Of a stretch of DNA of 64,000 bases, positions 7,215-16,569 are shown piece after piece. The number at the start of each line of letters is the position of its first letter. Position 1 is the stretch's first letter. The stretch comes from Verrucomicrobiota bacterium (GTDB taxonomy: Bacteria > Verrucomicrobiota > Verrucomicrobiia > Verrucomicrobiales > DEV007). The position numbers were made by a program, and so were the translations under genes. The notes below the pieces were generated by a model. It made no database searches. It was not told the DNA's origin and saw only the letters and a program-made list of their open reading frames with translations. The DNA lies in the NCBI GenBank assembly GCA_963205275.1, contig CAUJIH010000042.1, positions 17,176 to 81,175 of the forward strand. The letters are read 5' to 3'.

Positions 7215-8606
7215 TCAGCCGAACATCGCACGACAGATGATCACAGAGGCCATAATTCCTGCGAAGTCTGCGATCAACCCAGCAGCCAGTGCATGACGTG
7301 TGCGACGAATCGCCACAGATCCGAAATACACCGCCAGCACGTAAAATGTGGTCTCTGTAGAGCCATACATCGTACCTGCCATGTATTTAATTAGATCGGG
7401 GAGGGACGGATTCGCCACCAGCTCCCCCAGCACTCCCTGACTCCCGCTTCCGCTGAGCGGGCGCATCAGAGCCATTGGCAGGAGTTCCGCCGGGAAGTTC
7501 AGCCAGTTGAGCACGGGCTGCAGCAGATCCTGCAGGAGCATGAGAGTGCCAGAGTTTCGCAGCGTCGCCAGAGCCGCCAGCATCGCCACAATATAGGGCA
7601 TGATACGCACGGCGATCACCCAACCCTCCTTCGCTCCCTCGACGAATTCTTCATACACAGGCACCTTTTTCAGTCCGGCATATACGAGAAAGAAAAACAG
7701 CACGAAAGGGATAGCGATCACCGATACAGCAGAAATCGAGCGCTGCCAGAGCGGAGCTTCTGCCGTTTCAGGATGGGCTACCGCCGAAGGCGCAGGAGTA
7801 TTCAGTCGAGTTACCATCTCCGACAGGCCAGTCATTTCCTGCAGGGCTGTTCGCTGCTCGGGAAAAGTCTCGAGCCACGCAATTCCGATAAACGCTACGA
7901 CGATGAATCCGAGCAGCCACTTGGCTCGCATACTTAACGGGCGATCCGCCGGGGAAAGTGCCTCATTCCCTGATATTCCCTGTACTCCTGCCTCACCCTG
8001 TTCCGATGGGCCGTCAAAAATTCGGATTCGAGCGAACAATTTCGATGCCATAATCGCCACCAGCGTCGCACAGACACTGGCAGCGAGAGTCGTGCCAACG
8101 ATAGCATAAGGTTCCTTTACTCCCTGGGCCGCCAGCATCGCGATCGCCGTAGCCGGGATCAGGGTAACACAACTCGTGTTCATCGCGAGAAAGGTACACA
8201 TCGCATTCGTCGCCGTACCCTTCTGCGGATTGAGTTCGTCTAGATGCTGCATCGCCTTCAGCCCCAGAGGTGTCGCCGCATTTCCTAGGCCCAGCATGTT
8301 CGCAGCGATATTCATCACCATCGAACTCATCGCCGGATGCTGAGCAGGCACCTCGGGAAAAAGCCACTTCATCACGGGACGGAAAGCACCGGCGATGGCG
8401 TGAATCATACCCGATTTCTCTCCCAACCGCAGAATCCCCAGCCACAGCATCATCACAGCACTGAGCGGAATCACGATGCCCACGACACCAGTCTTCGCGA
8501 TGTCGAGCATTCCTTCCACGATACCATCAGGCCCCGCCAGTCGCCCCATTAGTGCAGCGACCACGATTCCGACCACGAACATTCCCATCCAGATTCCGTT
8601 GAGCAT
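7215..8606 (-). CDS. SpmA-SpmB fusion, nucleoside-recognition membrane protein
   Basis: 463 residues, an integral membrane protein with about ten hydrophobic segments. Residues 1-200 match SpmA (MLNGIWMGMF start; NMLGLGNAATPLGLKAM at about 106-122; MNTSCVTLIPAT at about 143-154). Residues 285-463 match SpmB (KEGWVIAVRIMPYIVAMLA; MRPLSGSGSQGVL at about 385-397; AGTMYGSTETTFYVLAVYFG at about 414-433). The linker (about 205-285) contains one extra membrane segment and a soluble stretch. In Bacillus the two are separate spore-maturation genes; the fusion occurs widely in non-spore-formers with unknown transport role. ATG start at 8606. Confidence 0.9.
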   Translation of the reverse strand: MLNGIWMGMFVVGIVVAALMGRLAGPDGIVEGMLDIAKTGVVGIVIPLSAVMMLWLGILRLGEKSGMIHAIAGAFRPVMKWLFPEVPAQHPAMSSMVMNIAANMLGLGNAATPLGLKAMQHLDELNPQKGTATNAMCTFLAMNTSCVTLIPATAIAMLAAQGVKEPYAIVGTTLAASVCATLVAIMASKLFARIRIFDGPSEQGEAGVQGISGNEALSPADRPLSMRAKWLLGFIVVAFIGIAWLETFPEQRTALQEMTGLSEMVTRLNTPAPSAVAHPETAEAPLWQRSISAVSVIAIPFVLFFFLVYAGLKKVPVYEEFVEGAKEGWVIAVRIMPYIVAMLAALATLRNSGTLMLLQDLLQPVLNWLNFPAELLPMALMRPLSGSGSQGVLGELVANPSLPDLIKYMAGTMYGSTETTFYVLAVYFGSVAIRRTRHALAAGLIADFAGIMASVIICRAMFG

Positions 8607-8824
8607 GGCCGGAATCTAAGAACAAGTTCAATTGACTCGCAATGAAAAGTCTCGCGAGAATTGCATTCGTTCATTCTTTTGCAGGCGAAAATGGATTGCA
8701 TCAGGGCCGTCAGACGTGATTGAATTATCCGACACCATCGAAGAAAGAATTATCGCCAAAACCCACGAAATGTGGAAATAATCGTTCATCTCGCAGCCTT
8801 CAACTAATTTTCTCATTTCTCGTC

Positions 8825-9961
8825 ATGCGCTCCACATTCATTTTCAGTCTCTCCCTACTTCTCCTCTCTCCTCTCATGGCCGAAATCGTCTATCATACGG
8901 ATGCAAAAAGGGAGCTGCACGTCGTATCAGTCAATAATCGCCCCCTAATCCACACAGGGCAAATTACGGGCGAAGGCAAAGATGCCACGGCTCAGACTCA
9001 GGCAGCGCTGACAGCACTCGACGAGCTGCTCAAAGCGCAATACAGCTCGCTCGATCAAGTGGTGAAACTCAACCTCTACCTAACGAGCAACGAGGTCGCG
9101 CCGTCCGTTGATGCAGTTCTTTCGGAGCGCTTTCCTAAAGAAAAGCGGCCGGCCATCAGTCGAGTGACCACCGCCCTGCCCAAAAGCGAAGCTTTGCTCG
9201 CCATCGATGCTGTCGCGGCAGTATCGGAAGCAAACATTGAGAAAGAGATCCCTTTACCCTCCGGCAACGCAGCAGTCCTCCCGATCGGTGCTCGTGTCTA
9301 TATCTCCGGCCAAGCGGAGAAAGGGGACGGCACTCTGTACGATGCGACGAAGCAAACTCTTCTCAGTCTTGCGCGAACTCTCGAGTTTCTCGGACTCGGA
9401 AAGGGAGATGTAGTGCAGGTAAAGAGCTTCCTCACTCCCATGACGCAGTGCGCCGATGCCGAAAAAGCCCTCGCCGACTTCTTCACTCCCCATCCAGTTC
9501 CCCCCGCCATCTATGTCGAATGGGAAAGCACCCTGCCCATCGAGATCGAGATGCTCGTCGCTGCGCCTCGTCTGAAAGACGGTCCATCACTTGAAGTGCG
9601 AACGCCACCCGGAATGACGACCCCCACCGTATATTCTCGACTCACCATCGTGCGCCATCCTGTAACCCTCTACACTGATGGACTCTACCCTGTTGATCCG
9701 CAGGCCGAGCCGGATCGACAGCTCCGGACACTGTTTTCACAACTCAAAGCCGACCTCGACCTCTCTGGCAGCAGTTGGTCTCATTTGGTCAAAGCGACCT
9801 ATTACGTAAGTGACGACGCCTTGAACAAAGAGCACAACGCCGTGCGCCCCGATTATTTCAACCCTAGGTGTCCCCCTGCCGCCTCGAAGGCGAAGGTGAA
9901 AGGCGTCGGACGCAATGGGCAGGGAATCACCCAGGACTTCATCGCGATTCCCGAAGAGTAA
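8825..9961 (+). CDS. Secreted protein with three RidA/YjgF-like repeats
   Basis: 378 residues from the ATG at 8825, which places a clean signal peptide (MRSTFIFSLSLLLLSPLMAE) at the start; an upstream GTG/ATG-like extension to 8720 would bury it. Three RidA-type units are visible: about residues 21-125 (NRPLIHTGQITG, VVKLNLYLTS, KRPAISRVTTALP), about 132-245 (ARVYISGQAEKG, VVQVKSFLTPM, PPAIYVEWEST) and about 270-378 (VTLYTDGLYPV, LVKATYYVSD, with a degenerate end). RidA enzymes deaminate enamine/imine intermediates using an Arg near the end of the domain (KRPA-S-R in unit 1). Export and triple repetition are unusual for RidA. Catalysis is unproven. Confidence 0.8.
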   Translation: MRSTFIFSLSLLLLSPLMAEIVYHTDAKRELHVVSVNNRPLIHTGQITGEGKDATAQTQAALTALDELLKAQYSSLDQVVKLNLYLTSNEVAPSVDAVLSERFPKEKRPAISRVTTALPKSEALLAIDAVAAVSEANIEKEIPLPSGNAAVLPIGARVYISGQAEKGDGTLYDATKQTLLSLARTLEFLGLGKGDVVQVKSFLTPMTQCADAEKALADFFTPHPVPPAIYVEWESTLPIEIEMLVAAPRLKDGPSLEVRTPPGMTTPTVYSRLTIVRHPVTLYTDGLYPVDPQAEPDRQLRTLFSQLKADLDLSGSSWSHLVKATYYVSDDALNKEHNAVRPDYFNPRCPPAASKAKVKGVGRNGQGITQDFIAIPEE

Positions 9962-10047
9962 GCGATCGAACGTTTATGAAAAGCTCCTTACAGGGGTGAG
10001 GCTGAAGATTCGCCAAGGTGTACATGAAGGGAGTCAAGATGGCTCCT

Positions 10048-10989
10048 TCACTCCGAGATTACGACAGGAACGGCTCGTAACACGGGAGCAGTCGGCTGAT
10101 CTGCAGGCTTCCCACTTGCTGGAAGCGAATTCTTGCTTGCTCCTTCTGCCGGATCTGTGCCGGGAGGGCGAATCTCTATCGATTCCGAAGGGGAATCCAC
10201 TCCGGAAGGAAGAGTCGGAGATACAGGAATTGAAGGCAATTCTTTTCCCAGATCGACCTCAGGAGTGACTCTGGGCCGTAGGGGGGAGCTCCCACCTTTC
10301 GATGCCTTAGAGGCGACAGAGGATTCGTGAGCTGTCTGCTCTATCATCGGTTCTACCAGCGATTTAGGGATAAACGATGCTTTTTCGGCCGCGACTCGAC
10401 GCGGTGCTTGCTCGGATACAGCGGGAGCTTGATTTGGGGATTGATTTGGATGAGCTAAGGGCGTGGGAGCTGGCTGATTCGTCTGCTCTGGACGATCCGC
10501 TCCCTCGAATGCGATGGAGCGAGTGAGTTGCCGGACGATCTCCTCTTTCGCCTGTTCGGGCGAGGCAGCATCGTAGCCGATCATATAAAACACGAGAATC
10601 GCAGATGTTAGAGCTAGGATCACCAGATTTAGGAGCCAAGGCGCACGCTTTCTCTTATTCGCAAAAGGACTCAGTGATTTCTTTCTGCGTCTAGGCCATC
10701 GCAGGCGAAAGCGTCGGAAACGAGATTCTGCAGGAAACATGTTACCGCCTTCTCCCAATTTCGAGTGTCCTTCCAGACTCTCTAGAGCTTCCTCTAGATT
10801 CAGACCCAAGCGCTCTCCGTATTGGCGAATGAAGCTCTTGGCATAGGAAACGCTTGGAAACCGAGAAAAATCATCCTGCTCGATTCCGGCGAGCATAGAC
10901 GCTTGGATATGAGTATCATGCGCCACGTCCTCGATCTCTAGTCCAAGATCGAGTCGTCGCTCCTGTAATTTCTGACCGATTGTCGGCAT
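10048..10989 (-). CDS. RodZ-like protein: HTH domain, one TM segment, Pro-rich periplasmic tail
   Basis: 313 residues from ATG 10989. Residues 1-75 form the RodZ-type XRE helix-turn-helix (IGQKLQERRLDLGLEIEDVA, YAKSFIRQYGERLGL). A basic stretch (RRFRLRWPRRRKK) precedes one membrane segment (about residues 117-137, NLVILALTSAILVFYMIGYD). The remainder is low-complexity, rich in Pro, Ser, Glu and Ala. In RodZ the cytoplasmic HTH binds MreB. No recognisable C-terminal beta domain is seen, so RodZ-like is safer than RodZ. ftsK lies 148 bases upstream on the same strand, an association also known from Firmicutes. Confidence 0.8.
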   Translation of the reverse strand: MPTIGQKLQERRLDLGLEIEDVAHDTHIQASMLAGIEQDDFSRFPSVSYAKSFIRQYGERLGLNLEEALESLEGHSKLGEGGNMFPAESRFRRFRLRWPRRRKKSLSPFANKRKRAPWLLNLVILALTSAILVFYMIGYDAASPEQAKEEIVRQLTRSIAFEGADRPEQTNQPAPTPLAHPNQSPNQAPAVSEQAPRRVAAEKASFIPKSLVEPMIEQTAHESSVASKASKGGSSPLRPRVTPEVDLGKELPSIPVSPTLPSGVDSPSESIEIRPPGTDPAEGASKNSLPASGKPADQPTAPVLRAVPVVISE

Positions 10990-11136
10990 GATAGCTCCTG
11001 ACTCTCCAAGGAAACTTAAATCGAACACCGACGATACCGGGAATACGAATGGACGATTCTATTCTCAGAAATCGTCGCACATCGGTCTCGGCTCACACTG
11101 TCAGATCGCGAAAGGTTCTCATGAGATCAGAGGAAA

Positions 11137-13791
11137 CTACTCGAAATCATCCGAAAGATCGACGAGAATTTCACGCGGTTTAGCGCCGTCCACGGGTCCG
11201 ACGATACCGCGGCTCTCCAGAATGTCGAGCATCCGTGCCGCTCGGGTGTAACCCAGACGCAAACGACGCTGAAGCAGGGAGGTGGATGCCTTTTTCTCGG
11301 AGTAAATGACTTCCAGACATTTTTCTAGAATCTCTTCGTCGGCATCTGAAATCTCTTCTCCCTCCTCATCAGCACTACCGAATTCGATGGCTTCTTGGGC
11401 GTCAGCTTCGAATTTTGGGGTACCTTGCGCAGCACAGGCATCGACCAAAGCCTGTGCCTCCTCGTCTGTAATCAGAGCGCCCTGAGCACGCACGAGCTGA
11501 GCACTCCCGGGCGGCAGGTAGAGCATATCGCCCTTTCCGACTAGGTTCTCTGCTCCGTTAGAGTCCAGAATGATGCGGCTATCCGTTTTCGATGAGACCT
11601 GAAAGGCGATACGGCTGGGAATATTGGCTTTGATAATACCAGTCACCACGTCTGCACGCGGCGTCTGGGTGGCGACGATCAGGTGAATCCCGGCGGCACG
11701 TGCCTTTTGAGCGATCCGGGCAATGCCCGTTTCCACATCGGCGGGTGCCGTTTGCATCAAATCGGCCAACTCGTCGATGATCACCACGATATAGGGTAGA
11801 TTTTCTGGAAGGTCATCTGCAACTCGTGACTTCGACTCTGGCTTCACGGAGCGAGTAGGAGGGAACTCCTCCTCCATCTCGAAGGGTGGGAAACCGTCGT
11901 CTTCCAGCTCATCACTAATACTGACACAGTGGACGAGTTCCGGCGTTGCGGAAACGGATTCATTCTCCTCGTCCTCGTCCTCATCGCTCTGCGCAGCTTC
12001 TGCTGCTGCCAGCGCCTCTTCGCGTTCCTTGATCTGCCGGGCACGCATCGAGTTGAAGCCGTCGAAGTTCCGTGTTCCAACCTTGGCAAACAGGGCGTAG
12101 CGACGCTCCATCTCATTAATCACCCAACGCAAAGCTAGGAGCACTTTCTTGGGGTCAGTCACTACAGGGATGATCATATGAGGCAACTCATTATAGAGCT
12201 GCATCTCGACCACCTTCGGATCGACCATGATGAAGCGGAGCTCATCTGGGGTGTAGCGATAGACGAGGCTGGCGATGATGCTATTGATACAGACACTCTT
12301 TCCGCTGCCGGTGGCACCCGCTACCAGCAGATGAGGCATACGGGCTAGGTCGCCGACGATGGTGCGCCCATAGACGTCTTTGCCCAAGGCGAGTGGTAGT
12401 TTCGCTTTCGTATTGCGAAAGGCGTCGTCCTCAAAAAGTTCACGCAGGACGACCGGAACTTTCTCGTTATTCGCAATTTCGATTCCGACAGTGTCTTTGC
12501 CGGGAACAGGGGCGAGAATATTAATCCTCTCTGCTTTCGTGGCACGCGCGATATCCGCTTCGAGAGATGTGATCCGATTGACACGGAGACCGGGAGCAGG
12601 ATAAAGCTCATATCGTGTGATCGTCGGACCGCGAGTGATATTGCCCGGTCTTACCTCTACTCCGAAGGTAGCCAGAGAAGACACGATGGTATTTTGCTGT
12701 GCCAGCAGTTCATCCTGACTCGTCACTGGGATATCGCCTTCGTCTGGACTATTCAGCAGGGAGAGACTGGGGAGCTGATAATTCGGAAACTGACCTCCAG
12801 CGAGCAGACTTTCCGCGCTTTCATGTTCTTTTCTGAACAGGGAGCCTGCCGCCTCCTCAGGAGTCATTTTCTTGCGTGTACGTTGTGTCGAATCAACGAT
12901 TCTAGGCTCAGCCCCCGCAGTCTCGGATACCGAGAACAGTTCCTCCTGAATCAAGTCAGCTTGTGGTTCTGGCGCAGGGCGGGATTTACGCTCACGCCTT
13001 CTCACAGGAGGTTCTGACGGCGCTCGGCGTCCGAAACGATCCTCGACGGCTTCCCCCTTCGATAGCCAATCGAACCAATGCAGTGGAAGTCGAATTTCTG
13101 CCAGACGAGGAAGAAATTCCCAGAACTTCCGAGCAGTGGCGGCGATTCCATGACTGAGGAGCACTACGAAGCGAAGCGGATGAATGCCAGTAATTACGAT
13201 GAGCGCAATCGTATAGATGATTCCCATCACGATCACTGATCCCACGGAACCGAGGAATCGCTCAATTACCTTGTACCCTAGGCCATAACCGATGAATCCT
13301 CCCGCGCTCTTAGAGAGCTTCAGATGCTCGACCCAGTCCGAAAAAAACCATGTTTGATACTCGACTAGGCAGGCTCCTGAGACAGTCAGTGCCACGAGGG
13401 CCGTCAGGTTCCGTGCATGGAAGGGGCGAGCTCCGAATAAGATCTGGACGATCCACCAAGCCAGAATCGGAGGCACAATAAATGCGGCTGCCCCAAAGAA
13501 AAAGAAGGCGTATCCCGCAAGCACCGCACCAACCGGTCCAATGAAATTCTGAACCTCTCGATGAACCCCTCCCGCTTGGCTGCTAAAAGGGACCCAAGCA
13601 GGTAAATCGGAGGGAGAATAGGAGACGAGAGCGAGCGCAAACATTGCGCAAAATCCGCTCAGAAGAATGACGATGACCTCGCGAAGAAAGTAGGGTTCGT
13701 TCCTTTCCTCCAATCGCTCGCGACCAGAACCCGTCGACGATTTCCCCGATGAGGATTTTCGCGATGCTGAAGTCGAGGATTTGGAAGCCAT
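11137..13791 (-). CDS. ftsK: DNA translocase FtsK/SpoIIIE
   Basis: 884 residues. The N-terminal 230 residues hold about four or five membrane segments. A variable linker (about 240-390) is followed by the alpha/beta motor: Walker A GATGSGKSV at about residue 492, Walker B VVIIDELADLM at about 670, then ATQTPRADVVTGIIKANIPS. The last 65 residues are the winged-helix gamma domain (EVIYSEKKASTSLLQRRLRL, RAARMLDILESRGIVGP) that reads KOPS-like sites. It pumps chromosomal DNA through the septum. An acidic insertion of about 70 residues (about 590-660: SDEDEDEENES, MEEEFPPTRS) sits inside the motor between Walker A and B. ATG start at 13791. Confidence 0.95.
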   Translation of the reverse strand: MASKSSTSASRKSSSGKSSTGSGRERLEERNEPYFLREVIVILLSGFCAMFALALVSYSPSDLPAWVPFSSQAGGVHREVQNFIGPVGAVLAGYAFFFFGAAAFIVPPILAWWIVQILFGARPFHARNLTALVALTVSGACLVEYQTWFFSDWVEHLKLSKSAGGFIGYGLGYKVIERFLGSVGSVIVMGIIYTIALIVITGIHPLRFVVLLSHGIAATARKFWEFLPRLAEIRLPLHWFDWLSKGEAVEDRFGRRAPSEPPVRRRERKSRPAPEPQADLIQEELFSVSETAGAEPRIVDSTQRTRKKMTPEEAAGSLFRKEHESAESLLAGGQFPNYQLPSLSLLNSPDEGDIPVTSQDELLAQQNTIVSSLATFGVEVRPGNITRGPTITRYELYPAPGLRVNRITSLEADIARATKAERINILAPVPGKDTVGIEIANNEKVPVVLRELFEDDAFRNTKAKLPLALGKDVYGRTIVGDLARMPHLLVAGATGSGKSVCINSIIASLVYRYTPDELRFIMVDPKVVEMQLYNELPHMIIPVVTDPKKVLLALRWVINEMERRYALFAKVGTRNFDGFNSMRARQIKEREEALAAAEAAQSDEDEDEENESVSATPELVHCVSISDELEDDGFPPFEMEEEFPPTRSVKPESKSRVADDLPENLPYIVVIIDELADLMQTAPADVETGIARIAQKARAAGIHLIVATQTPRADVVTGIIKANIPSRIAFQVSSKTDSRIILDSNGAENLVGKGDMLYLPPGSAQLVRAQGALITDEEAQALVDACAAQGTPKFEADAQEAIEFGSADEEGEEISDADEEILEKCLEVIYSEKKASTSLLQRRLRLGYTRAARMLDILESRGIVGPVDGAKPREILVDLSDDFE

Positions 13792-13998
13792 AGAAAAAAG
13801 AGGACTTTACGGGGCGAAATGCAGGAGAATAGAATCAGAATTACTCTATTTAATATGGATTCTAGAAATTTTCTGGCAATGAATATCTTAGAAATCCGAA
13901 TGAAATTACGTGAGATTCTGTAGAACTGACTGACACAACGGGATGAACGTATCGTCGTCACATGATCTGACCTTCGGAGCAAGCTCCGGCGATCCGAG

Positions 13999-14060
13999 CA
14001 GAAAACAAAGCACCCTGTGAACACTCGCCTTCTCGCAAAGGCTGAGGATCCACAGGGTGC
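13999..14060 (-). terminator. Rho-independent terminator of the Gfo/Idh/MocA gene
   Basis: On the minus strand GCACCCTGTG pairs with CACAGGGTGC (10 bp, 14051-14060 with 14010-14019). An inner hairpin GCCTT/AAGGC sits in the loop, and CTTTGTTTTC follows. It lies 20 bases after the stop at 14080. Confidence 0.85.
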
Positions 14061-14079
14061 GCCAGAGCTAATAATCGAA

Positions 14080-15585
14080 TCAGAGAACTTCCGGAACGAC
14101 GTAAGGCTCGCGATACTCAGGTCTCACCTGCTGATTCGCCGCAGCATCGAGATCGCCATTACCTTCGGCAGCCTCGGTCTGTGGATTAAACTTCACCATC
14201 GGTCCAAGAACGATCTTTTCTTTCGCGAGATCGACGCCGTTTCTCGCTAGATGATCAGCCATCGAGCCGAAGCGATCCGTGAGCAGCGAGTCTCCCTTGA
14301 TCTGTTCCAGCACTTCTCCCTTCTGCACGGCTTTCCCCAAGCGGTGAGAGATCAAACCGGTATGGCATAAAGCACTGGAGATGTGCGTCTCCTCGCAGTC
14401 AGCATACTGACTTTCGACTTTTCGACTCCTCACAGCAGAGATAAAGTTTTCGAAATTACTCTCTGTCTCAAATGGTTTTGGAGCAGGAATTTCCTTACCC
14501 TTGGTATCCTGCACGGACACTCGCCCCCCCGCATCAACGCAGAGAGAACCGCCTTCACAAACGACAACGACTGAGATCCCGCTTCTTCCCTCGAAGTCGT
14601 CCGGAGCATCCATATTTTTCGCCCACAGATCTTTCGCTTGAAACTCGGCTCCCTTAGGCAGACCACGTGTTTCGAAAATCAGTGGCGCTTTCTCGTAATC
14701 GTGCCAGACGACCTGAGTGTTCGGAGTCTCCCCGTCATCATCGTACCCGAGGCGTCCACCGATACTCATGGAGCGTGGTGCGATAGCGCTTTCACCGAGG
14801 AACCAACGGGCGACATCCATCTGATGAATCCCTTGATTCCCCATGTCTCCGTTCCCATAGGCATAGAACCAATGCCAGTCGTAGTGGAACTTCATTCGGC
14901 GCAAAGGCTGCTCGATCTTTGCAGGTCCACTCCAGAGATCGTAGTTGAGTCCATCAGGGATTTGTCCACCGCCCCCTTTGCCGATGGACATGCGAGGCTT
15001 GTAGCACATTCCTTTCGCATATTTGATCTTCCCGAGGCCTCCTTCCTGAATCCACTTCACCGCAGCCTGGATCGAACCTTCGGAGCGGCTCTGTGTGCCA
15101 CCTTGGCAAATTTTCTTTTCCTTTCTGGCCAAACGCACCAACTGGCGCCCTTCCCATACATTATGGGAGATCGGCTTTTCAACGTAGGCATCCTTACCTG
15201 CCTGAATCGCCCAGATCCCCGCAAGGGTGTGCCAGTGGTTCGGAGTCGCGGTGGACATTACGTCAACCGTATCTCCCTCGAACATCTTGCGCATATCGGC
15301 GAAGCCCTGGACTGCAAAGCCCTGCTTCTTTGTCACCTGATTCACTTTACCGTCCAGAACTGTGGGATCCGTGTCACAGATAGCAGTGACTCTTACACCC
15401 TTCATGCCTGTGAATGCACTGAGATGCGCACCACCGCGGCCATTCACGCCGATAACGCCGACGCGAATGTCGTCATTGGCTCCGAGGACGCGGGAATTAG
15501 GCCAAGCGAGCGCCAGTCCGAATCCGGCTCCGTATTTGAGAACTTTGCGGCGATCAATCGTGGATGAAAGAGATGGGGTAGTCAT
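14080..15585 (-). CDS. Gfo/Idh/MocA family oxidoreductase with Tat-like leader
   Basis: 501 residues from the ATG at 15585; a TTG two codons earlier is possible. The leader contains DRRKVLKYGAGFGLALA, a twin-arginine-like motif followed by a hydrophobic stretch, so export is likely. The Rossmann NAD(P) site is RVGVIGVNGRGGAHLSAF (about residues 42-59). The EKPISHN motif (about 139-145), with the conserved Lys, and the GTQSRSEGS stretch (about 169-177) are typical of the large PVC Gfo/Idh group. It would oxidise or rearrange a sugar or inositol-like substrate; the exact one cannot be told. Its own terminator lies downstream. Confidence 0.9.
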   Translation of the reverse strand: MTTPSLSSTIDRRKVLKYGAGFGLALAWPNSRVLGANDDIRVGVIGVNGRGGAHLSAFTGMKGVRVTAICDTDPTVLDGKVNQVTKKQGFAVQGFADMRKMFEGDTVDVMSTATPNHWHTLAGIWAIQAGKDAYVEKPISHNVWEGRQLVRLARKEKKICQGGTQSRSEGSIQAAVKWIQEGGLGKIKYAKGMCYKPRMSIGKGGGGQIPDGLNYDLWSGPAKIEQPLRRMKFHYDWHWFYAYGNGDMGNQGIHQMDVARWFLGESAIAPRSMSIGGRLGYDDDGETPNTQVVWHDYEKAPLIFETRGLPKGAEFQAKDLWAKNMDAPDDFEGRSGISVVVVCEGGSLCVDAGGRVSVQDTKGKEIPAPKPFETESNFENFISAVRSRKVESQYADCEETHISSALCHTGLISHRLGKAVQKGEVLEQIKGDSLLTDRFGSMADHLARNGVDLAKEKIVLGPMVKFNPQTEAAEGNGDLDAAANQQVRPEYREPYVVPEVL

Positions 15586-15688
15586 AATCAAAGTGGTTCA
15601 CAGTACGAAGAACATTCTCTTTGAGCAATCAGGAAGGAATCCCGCAGTTGCGGTAGTTCTTTCGGGATTGTGCACCATCGGCACAGGA

Positions 15689-16399
15689 TCAGTTTCGGCC
15701 AAAGGAAAGAAAGATACGTAGAATGTACCAGAAGAGGAGAGCTACGCTGGCAAAAAGCGAGAGCGAAGCCGACACGTATTGGCCGGTCTCATAGTGGTGG
15801 ATAATGTTCGAAGTATTGTAGAGAATCGCGACCGAGGCAAAAATCGCCATGGCTCCAGCAAAAAAAGTTCCGAGTGAGAAGCCAAAAATCAGAGAGACCA
15901 CGATAATCCCCATCGCCACGAATCCGCCGATCATAAGGAAGCTACGAAAGAAAGAGAAGTCCTTGCGTGTGGTGAACGCAGCGAGCGTCAGTCCACCGAA
16001 GACACACGCCGTACAGGCACCGGCTTTCATAATCAGCGCTCCGTCCTGAGCAACCGTAAGGGCGATGTAAAGGAGCGGAAGAAAGATAATCGCCTCCGCA
16101 AGAACAAAGATCCCCAGTCCCACGTATTGCACGCCGCGCGAGGCATTCGATGAGGCGAGCACCTCGGCCAGCCAAGAAACTCCCATGAAGGCACCGAGCA
16201 CGATGAGCCAGCTAATTTTCCCTCCCATCATCATTCCGATGAGCGAGTCAATCCAGCTTTGCTGAAGGAGGACCCACTCGATCCCGATAAAAGCGAGGAT
16301 GGCGAAGGCTAGGTGCAGATAGGTTTTACGTATGAAAGCGGCACGTTCGGAAGGAGCAGCTACGGCGGCGGGGGAAGCGTAGGAATAGGATGAGTTCAT
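15689..16399 (-). CDS. Bax inhibitor-1 / YbhL family membrane protein
   Basis: 236 residues with about seven membrane segments. The soluble start (MNSSYSYASPAAVAAPSERAA-like) leads into FIRKTYLHLAFAILAFIGIEW. The family hallmarks are the glycine-rich helices and the acidic C-terminal half (YNTSNIIHHYETGQYVSASLSLFASVALLF pattern, about residues 195-224), where conserved Asp/Glu residues form the proposed pH-sensitive pore. Bacterial members (YetJ-like) are calcium-leak channels; the physiological role here is unknown. ATG start at 16399; the neighbours on both sides are unrelated. Confidence 0.88.
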   Translation of the reverse strand: MNSSYSYASPAAVAAPSERAAFIRKTYLHLAFAILAFIGIEWVLLQQSWIDSLIGMMMGGKISWLIVLGAFMGVSWLAEVLASSNASRGVQYVGLGIFVLAEAIIFLPLLYIALTVAQDGALIMKAGACTACVFGGLTLAAFTTRKDFSFFRSFLMIGGFVAMGIIVVSLIFGFSLGTFFAGAMAIFASVAILYNTSNIIHHYETGQYVSASLSLFASVALLFWYILRIFLSFGRN

Positions 16400-16569
16400 A
16401 ATCAGGCAGAGTTCAGATTGTATCAGAGTTATATCGAAAAGGGTCCTCGATAGGCAATCAAATTGTTCGCTTTTAAAGGATTATTTTACAAAATCGAGAG
16501 AGAGCAGCCTTTCCAGTCGTCCAGTCGAATAGGCAGGAACTCCAAAGCATACTGCGAATCAGATGCGAA

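Noticed and set aside
10024..10055. Imperfect hairpin TGAAGGGAG/CTCCTTCA between the RidA-like and RodZ-like genes
   Set aside because: Contains a bulge, overlaps the RodZ-like stop and has no uridine run on either strand, so not called a terminator.
13975..13988. Palindrome CGGAGC-AA-GCTCCG
   Set aside because: The loop is only two bases and no gene or terminator function is evident; the stronger terminator lies just downstream of the same gene.
14638..15567. 309-codon open frame on the plus strand
   Set aside because: It lies wholly antisense to the Gfo/Idh/MocA gene, has no recognisable domain, and such long antisense frames are common in GC-leaning coding DNA.
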